64,000 nucleotides of DNA from Hymenobacter lucidus (GCF_020447265.1 NZ_JAJADR010000004.1:310001-374000), one strand, 5' to 3'; shown: positions 49,936 to 58,908, numbered from the stretch's first letter. Made by a program: numbers and translations. Notes: generated from the letters alone by a model not told the origin.

Positions 49936-52900
49936 ATGCAGGACGTGGAAAAAGAATTCGGACCAACCAGTTGGTCCATTAATAATAAGACCAGCATCTA
50001 CATCATCACGGTGTTGCTGTGCGTGGCGGGGATTTTTGCCTACATCAAGCTGGGCAAGGAAAAATTCCCCGACATCGTGATTCCCCGCATCATCGTGGCT
50101 ACGGTGTACCCCGGCACGTCGCCGGCCGACATCGAAAACCTGGTGACGCGCCAGCTCGAAAAAGAAATCAAGAGCGTGAACGGGGTGAAGAAGATCAACT
50201 CCACCTCCAACCAGGACTATTGCATTCTGGATATCGAGTTCAACTCCGGTGTGGACGTGCAGTACGCCAAGCAGCTCATCAAGGATGCCGTCGATAAGGC
50301 TGCTACCGAGCTGCCCAACGACCTGCCCACCGCCCCCACGGTGAAAGAGGTGAATATATCGGAGCAGCCGATTATGTACGTCAACCTGAGCGGCAACTTC
50401 CCCGCTGCGCAGCTGAAAAAGATAGCCGACGACTTCCAGGACAAGATTGAGGCCCTGCCCGAAATTACCCGGGTCGACATCATCGGTGCCCTCGACCAGC
50501 AGGTGAACGTGGATGTGGACCTGAACAAGCTGCGGGCTTCGCGCCTGGGCTTCTCCGACATCAGCCGCGCCATCGGCGGTGAAAACCTCACCGTATCGGG
50601 CGGCTCCATCGACGTAGGCCAGCAGAAGCGCGCCGTGCGCGTGGCCGGGCAGTACGCCCGCGCCGCCGACATTGCCGACATTCAGGTGAAAAACCTGAAC
50701 GGAGCTGCCGTGCGCCTCGGCGACATTGCCACCGTGGAAGACGGCTTCAAGGACCGGGAAAGCTACGCCCGCCTCGACGGTAAGCCCGCCATTACCCTGA
50801 ACGTAGTGAAGCGCCAGGGCGAAAACCTCATCGACGCCTCCGACAAAATCAAGGCCCTGGTGAAGGAAACCGAGAAGACGCTGCCCAAGGAGCTCAAGGT
50901 CACCATCACCGGCGACACGTCGAACGATACCCGCGTGACGCTGCACGACCTAATCAACACCATCATCATCGGCTTCCTGCTCGTTACCTTCATTCTGCTC
51001 TTCTTCATGGGCACCACCAACGCTATGTTCGTGGGTTTGTCGGTGCCGCTGTCGATGTTCCTGGCCTTTTTGATTATCCCGGGCTTCGACTTCTCGCTGA
51101 ACATGATTGTGCTCTTCGCCTTTTTGCTGGCGTTGGGTATCGTGGTCGATGATGCCATTGTGGTAATTGAAAACACGCACCGCCTGCTGCACGAGCACCC
51201 CAACCTGAGCACGCCCAACGCTGCCAAATTCGCGGCCGGGGAGGTATTCGTGCCGGTATTGGCCGGTACCCTGACGACGGTAGCACCCTTCGTGCCGCTG
51301 CTGTTCTGGCCGGGCATCGTGGGCTCGTTTATGTACTACCTGCCCGTTACGCTCATCATCACGCTGATGTCGTCGCTGGTGGTGGCCTTCATCATGAACC
51401 CCGTGTTTGCCGTGAGCTTCATGCAGCGCGAAGAGCATTTCGAGGAAGACCTGCATGGCAAAGCCAAGGTTAGCCGGGGCTTTATCATCACCATTGCGGT
51501 GCTGGTAGTGCTGGGTGTACTGTTCAACGTGCTGGCCCTGGGCAAAACGCCCGAAGTAGGTGCCGACGGCGAAACGACCGGCTTGATCGGCCACTTCCTG
51601 GGCAATCTGCTGCTGGCTTTGGCGGGCTTCATCATCCTTGACAAATTTGTGCTCGTGAAGATGATTGCCTGGTTCCAGACCCGCGCCCTGCCCCGCTTCC
51701 AGAACGGCTATGCCAATCTGGTCCGCTGGTCTATCGGTCATCCGGCCCTGGTCATGGTGGGCGTGCTGGTGCTCTTCATTGGCTCCTTCATTGCCATCGG
51801 CATGCGCGGCCCCAAAGTGGACTTCTTCCCCAAAGGCGACCCTAAGTTCATCTACACCTATCTGCGGATGCCCGTTGGTACCCGCGTAGAAGTAACCGAC
51901 TCGGTGACGCGCGTGCTCGAAAAGCGCATCTATGGCGTAATCGGGCAGAGCAACCCCGACGTGGAATCGGTGATTACCAACGTGGCCATCGGCGCCGGCG
52001 ACCCTTCCGAAGCTACGGCCTCGGGCGTGTCGCAGTCGCACATGGGCAAGGTGGGCGTAGCCTTCAAGGAGCTCAGCGACCGGACCGGCCCCGCCACCAG
52101 CACCTACATGGATAAAATCCGGGAAGTGGTGAAAGGCATTCCCGGCGCCGAAGTATCCGTCGACCAAGAAGCCAGCGGTCCGCCTCAGCAGAAGCCTATT
52201 GCCATCGAGGTAAGTGGCGACGACTACCCCACGCTGGCTAAGATTTCGAAGAAAGTAGAGCGCTACGTCGATTCGCTGCACATTGCTGGTATCGAGGATC
52301 TGCGCTCCAACCTGGAAGACCGGAACCCCGAAATTGCCGTTAACATCGACCGGACCCGCGCCAACCGGGAGGGCATCAGCACCGGCCAGATCGGCCTGGA
52401 GGTTCGCACGGCCATCTACGGCTCGGAAGCCAGCAAATTCAAGACGCCCGACGACGAGTACCCGATTCAGGTGCGCTACGCCAAGCCCTACCGCAACGAC
52501 GTGGATGCCGTGGTAAACGCCCCGCTGACGTTCCGCGACGCTACCGGTGCCGTACGTCAGGTGCCCATTTCGGCCATTGCTGATGTAAGCTACGGCTCGA
52601 CCTACGGTGGTATCAAGCGCAAGGACACCAAGCGCATCATCACCATTAGCTCGAACGTACTCAACGGCTTTACCGGTCCCGATGTGGCCGCGCAGGTCAA
52701 GCAGGCCCTGACGTCCTTCCGCGTGCCCGCCGGCTACAACATCAAGATGGGCGGTGCCGAGGAAGACCAGAAGGAAACCACCGACTTCCTGCCCATGGCG
52801 GGCCTGGGTGCCCTGGCGCTTATCTTCCTGATTCTGGTAATGCAGTTCAACTCGTTCAGCAAGCCGCTCATCATCCTCTCGGAGGTGCTGTTCTCCATTG

Positions 52901-53418
52901 CGGGCGTGTTCTGGGGCCTGGCCATTACGGGCATGAACATCAGTATCGTAATGACGGGCGTAGGCATCATTGCCCTGGCCGGTATCGTGGTGAAAAACGG
53001 CATTCTGCTCGTCGAATTCACCGACATCCTGCGGGCCCAGGGCATGCCGTTGCGCGAGGCCATCGTGCTGGCCGGCCGCACCCGTCTGAATCCGGTAATC
53101 CTGACGGCTACGGCCGCCACGCTGGGTCTGATTCCGCTGGCCATCGGTCTGAACATCGACTTCTACGAACTGTTTGCCTCCGGCAACGCCCACTTCTTCA
53201 TCGGTGGTGAGTCGGTTACGTTCTGGGGCCCATTGGCCTGGACCATCATTTTCGGCCTGGTGTTTGCCACGGGTATCACCCTGCTGGTAGTACCGGTTAT
53301 GTACCTGCTCAGCGAATCGTTGAAGGCGAAAATATACGGCCGCTCTACCGATGGGCATGCAACCGATTCGACTGAAACCGAATCTCCAGTCCGGAGAGAG
53401 GTGTTGGCTGAAGCATAA
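49936..53418 (+). CDS. RND efflux pump permease (HAE1-like)
   Basis: The 1160-aa inner membrane transporter has two homologous halves. GIVVDDAIVVIENTHRLLHE (near residue 400, the proton-relay helix) and GIIALAGIVVKNGILLVEF (second half) are typical. The first half has the expected N-terminal helix (SIYIITVLLCVAGIFAYIKLG) and porter loops. The product is about 100 residues longer than classic AcrB, mainly from an extra soluble and membrane segment (EEHFEEDLHGKAKVSRGF to IILDKFVLVKMIAWF) after helix 6. Drugs or lipids are possible substrates; the sequence does not tell. Confidence 0.92.
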   Translation: MQDVEKEFGPTSWSINNKTSIYIITVLLCVAGIFAYIKLGKEKFPDIVIPRIIVATVYPGTSPADIENLVTRQLEKEIKSVNGVKKINSTSNQDYCILDIEFNSGVDVQYAKQLIKDAVDKAATELPNDLPTAPTVKEVNISEQPIMYVNLSGNFPAAQLKKIADDFQDKIEALPEITRVDIIGALDQQVNVDVDLNKLRASRLGFSDISRAIGGENLTVSGGSIDVGQQKRAVRVAGQYARAADIADIQVKNLNGAAVRLGDIATVEDGFKDRESYARLDGKPAITLNVVKRQGENLIDASDKIKALVKETEKTLPKELKVTITGDTSNDTRVTLHDLINTIIIGFLLVTFILLFFMGTTNAMFVGLSVPLSMFLAFLIIPGFDFSLNMIVLFAFLLALGIVVDDAIVVIENTHRLLHEHPNLSTPNAAKFAAGEVFVPVLAGTLTTVAPFVPLLFWPGIVGSFMYYLPVTLIITLMSSLVVAFIMNPVFAVSFMQREEHFEEDLHGKAKVSRGFIITIAVLVVLGVLFNVLALGKTPEVGADGETTGLIGHFLGNLLLALAGFIILDKFVLVKMIAWFQTRALPRFQNGYANLVRWSIGHPALVMVGVLVLFIGSFIAIGMRGPKVDFFPKGDPKFIYTYLRMPVGTRVEVTDSVTRVLEKRIYGVIGQSNPDVESVITNVAIGAGDPSEATASGVSQSHMGKVGVAFKELSDRTGPATSTYMDKIREVVKGIPGAEVSVDQEASGPPQQKPIAIEVSGDDYPTLAKISKKVERYVDSLHIAGIEDLRSNLEDRNPEIAVNIDRTRANREGISTGQIGLEVRTAIYGSEASKFKTPDDEYPIQVRYAKPYRNDVDAVVNAPLTFRDATGAVRQVPISAIADVSYGSTYGGIKRKDTKRIITISSNVLNGFTGPDVAAQVKQALTSFRVPAGYNIKMGGAEEDQKETTDFLPMAGLGALALIFLILVMQFNSFSKPLIILSEVLFSIAGVFWGLAITGMNISIVMTGVGIIALAGIVVKNGILLVEFTDILRAQGMPLREAIVLAGRTRLNPVILTATAATLGLIPLAIGLNIDFYELFASGNAHFFIGGESVTFWGPLAWTIIFGLVFATGITLLVVPVMYLLSESLKAKIYGRSTDGHATDSTETESPVRREVLAEA

Positions 53419-53465
53419 CCCCTTACCTCAGCCCATTTTTCTTCTGGTTCACCGTCGTTTTTTTT

Positions 53466-53738
53466 ATGCGTTACTCAACGACTTCCGCCCCCAAATCCAT
53501 CCAGCAGCAGGTGCTGCGCATTATCAGCAAGCGTAAAGCCATTAAACCAACCCGCTTGCGCGTCAGCAGCAATCTGAGCCGGGAGCTGGGGTTTGATACA
53601 GTAGACGTGGTGGATATCATCCTCGAAATCGAGCGTAACTTCCACATCACGATTCCCGACGAAGTGCCCCTGAGCACCGTCGGCGACTTCGTCACCTACG
53701 TCGCCACGCACACGCCCGCCCACGACCGGGCCGCGTAG
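53466..53738 (+). CDS. Acyl-carrier-protein-like protein lacking the phosphopantetheine Ser
   Basis: The 90-aa product has the four-helix ACP pattern (QQQVLRIISKRKAIKPTRLR, ELGFDTVDVVDIILEIERNF, ITIPDEVPLSTVGDFVTYV). Where ACPs have D-S-L for 4'-phosphopantetheine attachment, this one reads D-T-V, so it probably cannot be modified. It is 48 bp downstream of the RND gene on the same strand and is followed by a terminator, so it is the last gene of the efflux operon. It may bind a partner rather than carry acyl groups. Confidence 0.8.
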   Translation: MRYSTTSAPKSIQQQVLRIISKRKAIKPTRLRVSSNLSRELGFDTVDVVDIILEIERNFHITIPDEVPLSTVGDFVTYVATHTPAHDRAA

Positions 53739-53756
53739 CACGACTGCTGTAAGGCA

Positions 53757-53794
53757 CAAAAAAGGCTCCCAACGTAAGTTGGGAGCCTTTTTTG
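53757..53794. terminator. Terminator after the efflux operon
   Basis: AAAAAAGGCTCCCAAC GTAA GTTGGGAGCCTTTTTT is a strong perfect stem with A- and T-runs. It can stop both the efflux operon and the convergent DUF1232 gene. Confidence 0.92.
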
Positions 53795-53812
53795 TGAGTG
53801 TACGTTGAGCTG

Positions 53813-54628
53813 CTACCGAATATTGCCGCCGGTATCGGCAGCGCCGTCGTTGCGCGTGCGGCTGCCGTCGGTGGTGTTGGCAGTGGCATCGGCGTGGGGC
53901 GTTACGTCGGCTTTCGGGGCCGGGTCGGTGCTGCTGGTCAGGCTGGGGTTAGGGTTGCTGCTGTCGGGGGAGGAAATGCCCGAGTCGGTATCCGAAACGC
54001 GGCTGTTGGTGCTGGCGCCCAGGTCGGTGCGGCTGCCCTTCTTCGACGACTCCGTAACTTCAGTGGCGCCGGTACCGGTTTCCACCGAGTATTCGTCCGT
54101 GTGTACCGAGTGACCCGGCTTGGGCCCCGAGTTGGCGGTGGTGCCGTCGGTGGTGCTCAGCGAGGTGGCGGGGCCGGGTTTCACGTCCTGGGGTTCACCT
54201 ACCACGATGGGGCGAGTCCGTTCCCACTCCTTAAACTTGTCCATCTCGCCCGTGAGCGTGCTGGTGAACCAGGCCACCAGCGCCACATCGTCGAGCAGGC
54301 CCAGCACCGGAATGAAATCCGGAATCAGGTCGATGGGGCTTAGGAAATAGATAACCACGGCCACCGCCGCAATAATGGTAGGCGTAGGCAGGCCGGTATA
54401 CTCACCCGAAACAGAGGTTTTGATCAGCCGAAACAGAATCTGCAGGCTTTCCCATGCTTCGTGGGCTATGGTGCCCACGTCATTCTTTTCACTGGCTTTC
54501 TGATAGGCGTCGTTTAGCAGATCCTTAATGCGGGAAGGCTTCTTAATGTATTCCTCGGCCTTGCCAACGAATTTCTTGAAAAGCGGAGAGCCAGCAATAT
54601 CCGCGCCTTTGGGGTTGTTATTATCCAT
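53813..54628 (-). CDS. YkvA/DUF1232 family membrane protein with a low-complexity tail
   Basis: The 271-aa protein has the DUF1232 signature: two membrane stretches around residues 75-110 with VVIYFLSPIDLIPDFIPVLGLLDDVALV, rich in Pro, Asp and Leu. The C-terminal 110 residues are low-complexity Ser/Thr/Asp/Asn/Pro (STTDGTTANSGPKP, SDTDSGISSPDSSNPNP). Function of the family is unknown. I chose the ATG at 54628; an in-frame start at 54673 is less likely. Confidence 0.85.
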   Translation of the reverse strand: MDNNNPKGADIAGSPLFKKFVGKAEEYIKKPSRIKDLLNDAYQKASEKNDVGTIAHEAWESLQILFRLIKTSVSGEYTGLPTPTIIAAVAVVIYFLSPIDLIPDFIPVLGLLDDVALVAWFTSTLTGEMDKFKEWERTRPIVVGEPQDVKPGPATSLSTTDGTTANSGPKPGHSVHTDEYSVETGTGATEVTESSKKGSRTDLGASTNSRVSDTDSGISSPDSSNPNPSLTSSTDPAPKADVTPHADATANTTDGSRTRNDGAADTGGNIR

Positions 54629-54761
54629 GGGTGGAGAGGGTTGAAAAATCGGGGCCAAGCTACGAAAAGCCAACCTGACCGGCGCTGAAACCAGCGTATA
54701 TGCCCTATACTACTCCGGCCTGAAATGGTTATGCTGAGGGCAAGGCTACTGCTACGAACGC

Positions 54762-54793
54762 AAAAAAGCCCTGTTCGCGGGAACAAGGCTTTG
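54762..54793 (-). terminator. Terminator after the NlpC/P60 gene
   Basis: AAAAAAGCCCTGTTC, GCG, GGAACAAGGCTTT forms an imperfect stem with one bulge and an A-run that becomes a T-run on the minus strand. Confidence 0.75.
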
Positions 54794-54817
54794 CAATACA
54801 ATCGGGTCGGCGGCCGG

Positions 54818-55429
54818 TTAGTTGGTAGCTACGCGGCCGGCAGCGTAAAAGTTGCGGTGGTAGTAGGGCTGGTTCAGCGAGCTTACCATCACGCCGCCGT
54901 TGCAGGCCGAGTGGGCAAACTTACCGTCTTGCAGGTAAATGCCCACGTGGTAAATCGGCTGGCCGGGGCCGCGGCGGAAGAATACCAGGTCGCCGCTTTG
55001 CATCTCGTCTTTGCCCACGCGCTTCACCTTCTCAAACATCGAGCGGGAGCTGCGCTGTAGTGTTACACCGTATACTTCCTGAAAAACGCGGGTTACGAAG
55101 CCCGAGCAATCGGTGCCTTTCTTGGAGTTGCTGCCGTAGCGGTAGGGAGTGCCGATCCAATCGGTGACGGTGCGGAGCAGGTTCTGGTCTTCGCTGTAGT
55201 TCAGCTTGAGGCCCAGTGTCTGGGAGTAGTAGCCGTAGGCGAGTGAGTCGCGGGTGGAGGCTGAGGGGCGGTTTTCGTCGCCGTTGTCGCCCAGGAAATC
55301 GGGCAGGAGGGAGGCCGTGGCGGCTATTGGGGCACGGCCAGCGGTAGAGGAGCTATTAGGAGCGTATTCGAAGAAGAAAGAGAGGGCCAGCGAGGCAGCG
55401 GCGAGGCAATACAGGATACTGTTTTTCAT
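54818..55429 (-). CDS. NlpC/P60 (C40) peptidase, secreted
   Basis: The 203-aa cell-wall hydrolase has a signal anchor or peptide (SILYCLAAASLALSFFFEYA) and a low-complexity linker. The C40 domain starts near WIGTPYRYGSNSKKGTDCSG (catalytic Cys in DCSGFV). It continues with GDLVFFRRGP, YHVGIYLQDG (catalytic His) and HSACNGGV (third polar residue). Such enzymes cleave stem-peptide bonds in peptidoglycan. It is monocistronic, with a terminator 25 bp after the stop. Confidence 0.92.
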   Translation of the reverse strand: MKNSILYCLAAASLALSFFFEYAPNSSSTAGRAPIAATASLLPDFLGDNGDENRPSASTRDSLAYGYYSQTLGLKLNYSEDQNLLRTVTDWIGTPYRYGSNSKKGTDCSGFVTRVFQEVYGVTLQRSSRSMFEKVKRVGKDEMQSGDLVFFRRGPGQPIYHVGIYLQDGKFAHSACNGGVMVSSLNQPYYHRNFYAAGRVATN

Positions 55430-55742
55430 TGTCCGTCGTAGGGTGGCAAAATCTCCGTTTTCCGAGGTAGCAGGGAAGCCGAAGTACTTTGTTTTTTCGT
55501 GAGGTCTGGGTTCCTTAGACCACCGAAAAGAGAAGCGAATGATGTGTTGGAATGGTCAAAAACAGAAGCTTTCTGTTCCGGCCATTTGTTAAAGCTAGTC
55601 CATTAAATTTTAAACGTCCTAGTTTTTACCCCTAAATGGCCAAAAGTTCTTTTTAAAGTTTAATTTATTGTTGAAATAATAGTTGAGCTTGTTGCAACCC
55701 GCCCGATTTTTTAGGCGTATACTCCGGCCTGAAATTCCCGTC

Positions 55743-56105
55743 ATGAGTTTGCCCCGCATCATTGAGAATTCGCCCCTGGCCCGCATGGCTCGCCTGAAGC
55801 TGAAAGCGGGCAGCGTGGCTATGGTGCTGGGCAGCAGCATTCATCTGAGCGGGGCCACGCGGGAGCAGTTCCTGAGCGACCCATATTGGGTGGCGCACGA
55901 AATGGAGCACATTCGGCAGTTTCAGCAGTATGGCCGCTTTGGTTTCCTGTGGCGCTACGTGCGGGACTGGGCCCGGCACGGCTACTACAACATTCCGTTT
56001 GAAGTGCAGGCCCGCGAAGCCGGCGAGCAGAATGCCGGCCTCTACGCTGCCGGCCGACCCCTACCCACGCCTGAGCAGCGCCACCCTACGCCGAAAGCAG
56101 GTTAA
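55743..56105 (+). CDS. Small protein with a HExEH-type zinc motif
   Basis: About 120 aa from the ATG at 55743. The motif AHEMEHIRQFQQYGRFG (HEMEH) followed by FEVQAREAGEQNA has the shape of a minimal zinc metallopeptidase-like domain, seen in DUF4157-type proteins. An in-frame TTG at 55683 could extend it by 20 residues. The C-terminal tail is Pro/Thr-rich. Whether it is catalytic is unclear. Confidence 0.72.
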   Translation: MSLPRIIENSPLARMARLKLKAGSVAMVLGSSIHLSGATREQFLSDPYWVAHEMEHIRQFQQYGRFGFLWRYVRDWARHGYYNIPFEVQAREAGEQNAGLYAAGRPLPTPEQRHPTPKAG

Positions 56106-56172
56106 TGTGCTCAGGTGCTAATGTAAGGGATGTGCTGAGCTACTGCGGTTGAATGTGAGAATTGTAGAGAAC

Positions 56173-56368
56173 GTGTCATTGCGAGCGAAACACGGCAATC
56201 CGTCTTCTGAAATGGGCTGAATTACCTTCAGTGAAAAGCCCTGACGTGGAAGCTTCACGTTACAAGCAAAAGCCCTTTCCCGTCGCAACGAGAAAGGGCT
56301 TTTTGGTAAAAGAGCGTTTGTCACCAGCAGAGGACGGATTGCTTCGTCATTCTTCCTCGCAATGACAC
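56173..56368. repeat. Inverted pair of REP-like palindromes
   Basis: The left copy, GTGTCATTGCGAGCG to GGCAATCCGTCTTCTG (56174-56209), is matched by an inverted copy at 56329-56368 (AGGACGGATTGCTTCG to CTCGCAATGACAC). The two flank a terminator. This type of GTCATTGCGAGCG sequence is a dispersed intergenic repeat; a third related copy is at 27202. Confidence 0.7.
56268..56304. terminator. Bidirectional terminator between the REP-like repeats
   Basis: AAAAGCCCTTTCC, CGTCGCAAC, GAGAAAGGGCTTTTT gives a stem of 10 or more pairs with T-runs on both sides, between the convergent HEMEH and SDR genes. Confidence 0.8.
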
Positions 56369-56411
56369 AGTTTTCGAAACTCAGTATTTCACCATCTCAC
56401 AATTTTACTTT

Positions 56412-57146
56412 TTACAGTGCTGCCAGCCTTCCGCCGTCCACGGCCAGGGTGGAGCCGTTGATAAAGTTGGCGTCCGGAGAAGCTAGGAAGCAGATGGCAG
56501 CGGCCAGTTCTTCGGGTGTGCCCACCTGGCCGGTGATTTTCTCTTTGCCGCTCTTCACGTTGGGGTTGCTCCAGAGCATGGGCGTATCCACGGCACCCGG
56601 CGCCACGGCATTCACTCGGGCCTGAGTGTGCGGAATTTCCAGACTCAGGCCGCGCACGAAGGCTTCGATGGCGCCTTTGCTGGCTGCGTAGGGCACCACG
56701 TTGGGCGTCGTCTGGTGGGCGTGTACCGAGCTAATGACCACAATACTGCCGCCCTGCATATGGGGCAGGCAGAGTTGGCAGAGCCGGAAAAAAGCCCGCA
56801 CATTCACGGCCATCAGGGTATCCCACTGCTTGGGGTCGAGCTTCAGAATGGGCTCGAAGGTCATCATGGCCGCGTCGTTGATGAGCACATCAATGCGCTG
56901 CCAGGTGGCCAGGGTGCGCGTCACGGCCCGGCGCAGCTGGGCATCCTTGCCCACGTCGGTTCGGATGAAGATGGCCTCACCCTGCTCGGCTTTAATATCA
57001 CGTACTACTTCCCGGCCTTCCTCCGCGTTGCGGCCCAGCACGGCTACTTTGCCTCCCTCACGGGCCAGCTGCATAGCCGTGGCCCGGCCAATACCGGAGG
57101 TAGCTCCGGTCACGAAGCATACTTTATCCTGAAAACGCTTTTCCAT
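56412..57146 (-). CDS. SDR family NAD(P)-dependent oxidoreductase
   Basis: The 244-aa classical short-chain dehydrogenase has the cofactor motif TGATSGIGRA (residues 13-22), NDAAM in place of NNAG, the active site Ser and YAASKGAIEAF, and PGAVDTPM for the substrate loop. It ends INGSTLAVDGGRLAAL. The substrate cannot be told from the sequence. It stands alone on the minus strand. Confidence 0.9.
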   Translation of the reverse strand: MEKRFQDKVCFVTGATSGIGRATAMQLAREGGKVAVLGRNAEEGREVVRDIKAEQGEAIFIRTDVGKDAQLRRAVTRTLATWQRIDVLINDAAMMTFEPILKLDPKQWDTLMAVNVRAFFRLCQLCLPHMQGGSIVVISSVHAHQTTPNVVPYAASKGAIEAFVRGLSLEIPHTQARVNAVAPGAVDTPMLWSNPNVKSGKEKITGQVGTPEELAAAICFLASPDANFINGSTLAVDGGRLAAL

Positions 57147-57610
57147 CGAAACGATATGTTGTCTACAACTACAAGGCTACGGGCCTCTACATCTGGAAGA
57201 CGGTAACTCGCTGGTTTGGTTGTGTTCCTCTGGGTGGTGCTGCCGTTCTGGCCCCGATGTGCTCACAAAAAGGCGCATCGGCAACTGCGGCAACCCAGGA
57301 GCGTGCCGGGTAATATGTGTATAGGATATAGACTAGTAAAGCCTTGCCACGAAGCCGTACTGGCGGCTGTGTTGCACTGGTAGACAGAGCAGCCGTCAAT
57401 TACTAAAGCAGGGCTTGCTGCGGCTGTGTTTCAGGTGCCAGTATATGAAAATGCTGGTGGTAGCGCACTGATAGTCTGAGGCAACGCCAAAACTCGGCAG
57501 TGAATAAAAAGCGGGTTTTTCGTAACCCCAGGCAATTGGTTTACGAATAGAGGCAGACTTAGCCTGACGGTTAAGACTCATTTTTTTGCCGTACTAACCC
57601 ACGAACTCCC
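57147..57610. other. Intergenic region between the SDR and the Ser/Gly-rich gene
   Basis: 464 bp with two short overlapping minus-strand frames that look random and no matching RNA or repeat. The region just before 57611 has a T-run (CATTTTTTTGCCG) that may be part of a promoter. Nothing else recognised. Confidence 0.4.
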
Positions 57611-58345
57611 ATGGAAAACAAGCAGAATCAGCCCGCCTCGGGTGCCAACGCTCCCGGTACCAGCAAAACTACCAATACCGCTAACCAATCGTCGGGCAGC
57701 GCCGCTTCGCAGCGCTCTTCCAACGCTCAAGATACCGCTGCCTCCGCCAGCACTTCCTCTAGCTCTCAGGACTCCCGCAACGTAAGTTCGGACCAGACGA
57801 CTAACCGCACCAGCGCCAGCCTCGGTCAGGAGCAAACGCAGGACCAAAGCCAAGGCTACCGCGGCCAGGAGAACAAGCAGCAGGGCCAGTCGTGGATGGA
57901 TATCTCGTCCTGGCTCGGTGGCAACAAAGAAATTCCGCAGTCGGTGAAGGACTTCGGTACCAAAGCTCTTGACCAGGTAAATAAGCTCAGCACCACCCAA
58001 AAAGTGGTTGGTGGCGCATTGTTGCTGGGCGGCATTGGCTGGCTCTCAATGCGCTCGGGCAGCAAGCAGCCGCATCGGGGCAGCTACCGCTCCGGCTCCG
58101 ATACCAACTCGGACTACCGCTCCGGTTCCGATTACCGCTCGGGCAAATCCTATGGTTCGGGTGACAGCTACGGCTCCACCAGCCGCACCAGCCGCTACGG
58201 CTCCGATTACAACTCGCCTTCCTCGGGCTCGGATTCTTGGTCTTCGACTTCCAGCAAGGACAAGAGTGTGAGCTACCGGAGCGGAAGTGCTAGCACGAGC
58301 CCCTCTTCAAGCCTGGGCGACGACGATTACAGCGGCAACCTCTAA
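57611..58345 (+). CDS. Ser/Gly/Asn-rich low-complexity protein with one membrane helix
   Basis: The 244-aa product is mostly disordered. Residues 1-90 are Gln/Asn/Ser/Thr-rich. Residues 93-130 (WMDISSWLGGNKEIPQSVKD to QVNKLSTTQK) form an ordered, amphipathic segment, followed by a short helix VVGGALLLGGIGWLSM. Residues 150-244 carry repeats of YRSGSD and YGSGDSYGS. There is no signal peptide. Function unknown; a membrane-associated stress or envelope-related role is only a guess. Confidence 0.75.
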   Translation: MENKQNQPASGANAPGTSKTTNTANQSSGSAASQRSSNAQDTAASASTSSSSQDSRNVSSDQTTNRTSASLGQEQTQDQSQGYRGQENKQQGQSWMDISSWLGGNKEIPQSVKDFGTKALDQVNKLSTTQKVVGGALLLGGIGWLSMRSGSKQPHRGSYRSGSDTNSDYRSGSDYRSGKSYGSGDSYGSTSRTSRYGSDYNSPSSGSDSWSSTSSKDKSVSYRSGSASTSPSSSLGDDDYSGNL

Positions 58346-58364
58346 GACAGGAGTAGCTGCTGAG

Positions 58365-58398
58365 AAAGGGTCGAAAGCATTTGCTTTCGGCCCTTTTT
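58365..58398 (+). terminator. Terminator after the Ser/Gly-rich gene
   Basis: AGGGTCGAAAGC ATTT GCTTTCGGCCCTTTTT gives a 12-bp stem with one mismatch and a T-run. Confidence 0.85.
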
Positions 58399-58596
58399 GC
58401 TGTCTACGGCTTCCCCCTATTGTTTAGGAGCTTAAGCTGATACACTGCCGGGTAGAATACTTTAGCGGCCGGCATCGGGAATGCCGAGTTACGGCCAAAA
58501 GCTGCTGGCACTGAGTCGGAGCCGAGCAATTACGACCAGTGGGGGGCGCATGCTAAACAACAGGCATTGGCGTATGAACGCAGGCCGGGGATAAAC

Positions 58597-58642
58597 GAAA
58601 ACAGCCCGCCGGAGCCAATGGCTACCGTGCGGGCTGTTTTAG
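58597..58642 (-). terminator. Terminator of tRNA-Thr
   Basis: AAAACAGCCCGC and GCGGGCTGTTTT form a 12-bp stem 3 bp beyond the tRNA 3' end on the minus strand. Confidence 0.8.
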
Positions 58643-58644
58643 TG

Positions 58645-58717
58645 AGCCTCTTATTGGACTCGAACCAACGACCTGCTCATTACGAATGAGCTGCTCTACC
58701 AACTGAGCTAAAGAGGC
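58645..58717 (-). tRNA. tRNA-Thr (anticodon CGT)
   Basis: The minus strand reads GCCTCTTTAGCTCAGTTGGT, then AGAGCAGCTCATTCGTAATG, and so on, and folds as a cloverleaf. The acceptor GCCTCTT pairs with AAGAGGC, the D-arm is GCTC/GAGC, and the anticodon stem GCTCA/TGAGC has loop TTCGTAA (CGT at 34-36, decoding ACG). The T-arm is GTTGG TTCGAGT CCAAT. The discriminator is T, and CCA is not encoded. Confidence 0.95.
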
Positions 58718-58908
58718 ATTTCCCAAGCGCCCTTTCGGTGCTTGGGGTGGCAAAGATAGGAAGCCCGGAGAACAAGGCGCAAGCTCCGGCCGAAAAAAAT
58801 ACGGCACAACGGTGATTTTTCGGCAATAACCCCAAATCCGGGTTTGGCGTTTGGTAAAATAAACGGCGCGCTCATCCGTCTGCTGCTGTATCCAACTACC
58901 TGACTGCT

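Noticed and set aside
50950..53358. 802-codon minus-strand ORF inside the RND gene
   Set aside because: Antisense shadow of a conserved transporter.
57187..57581. Two short minus-strand ORFs before the Ser/Gly-rich gene
   Set aside because: Overlapping, without plausible products or start signals.
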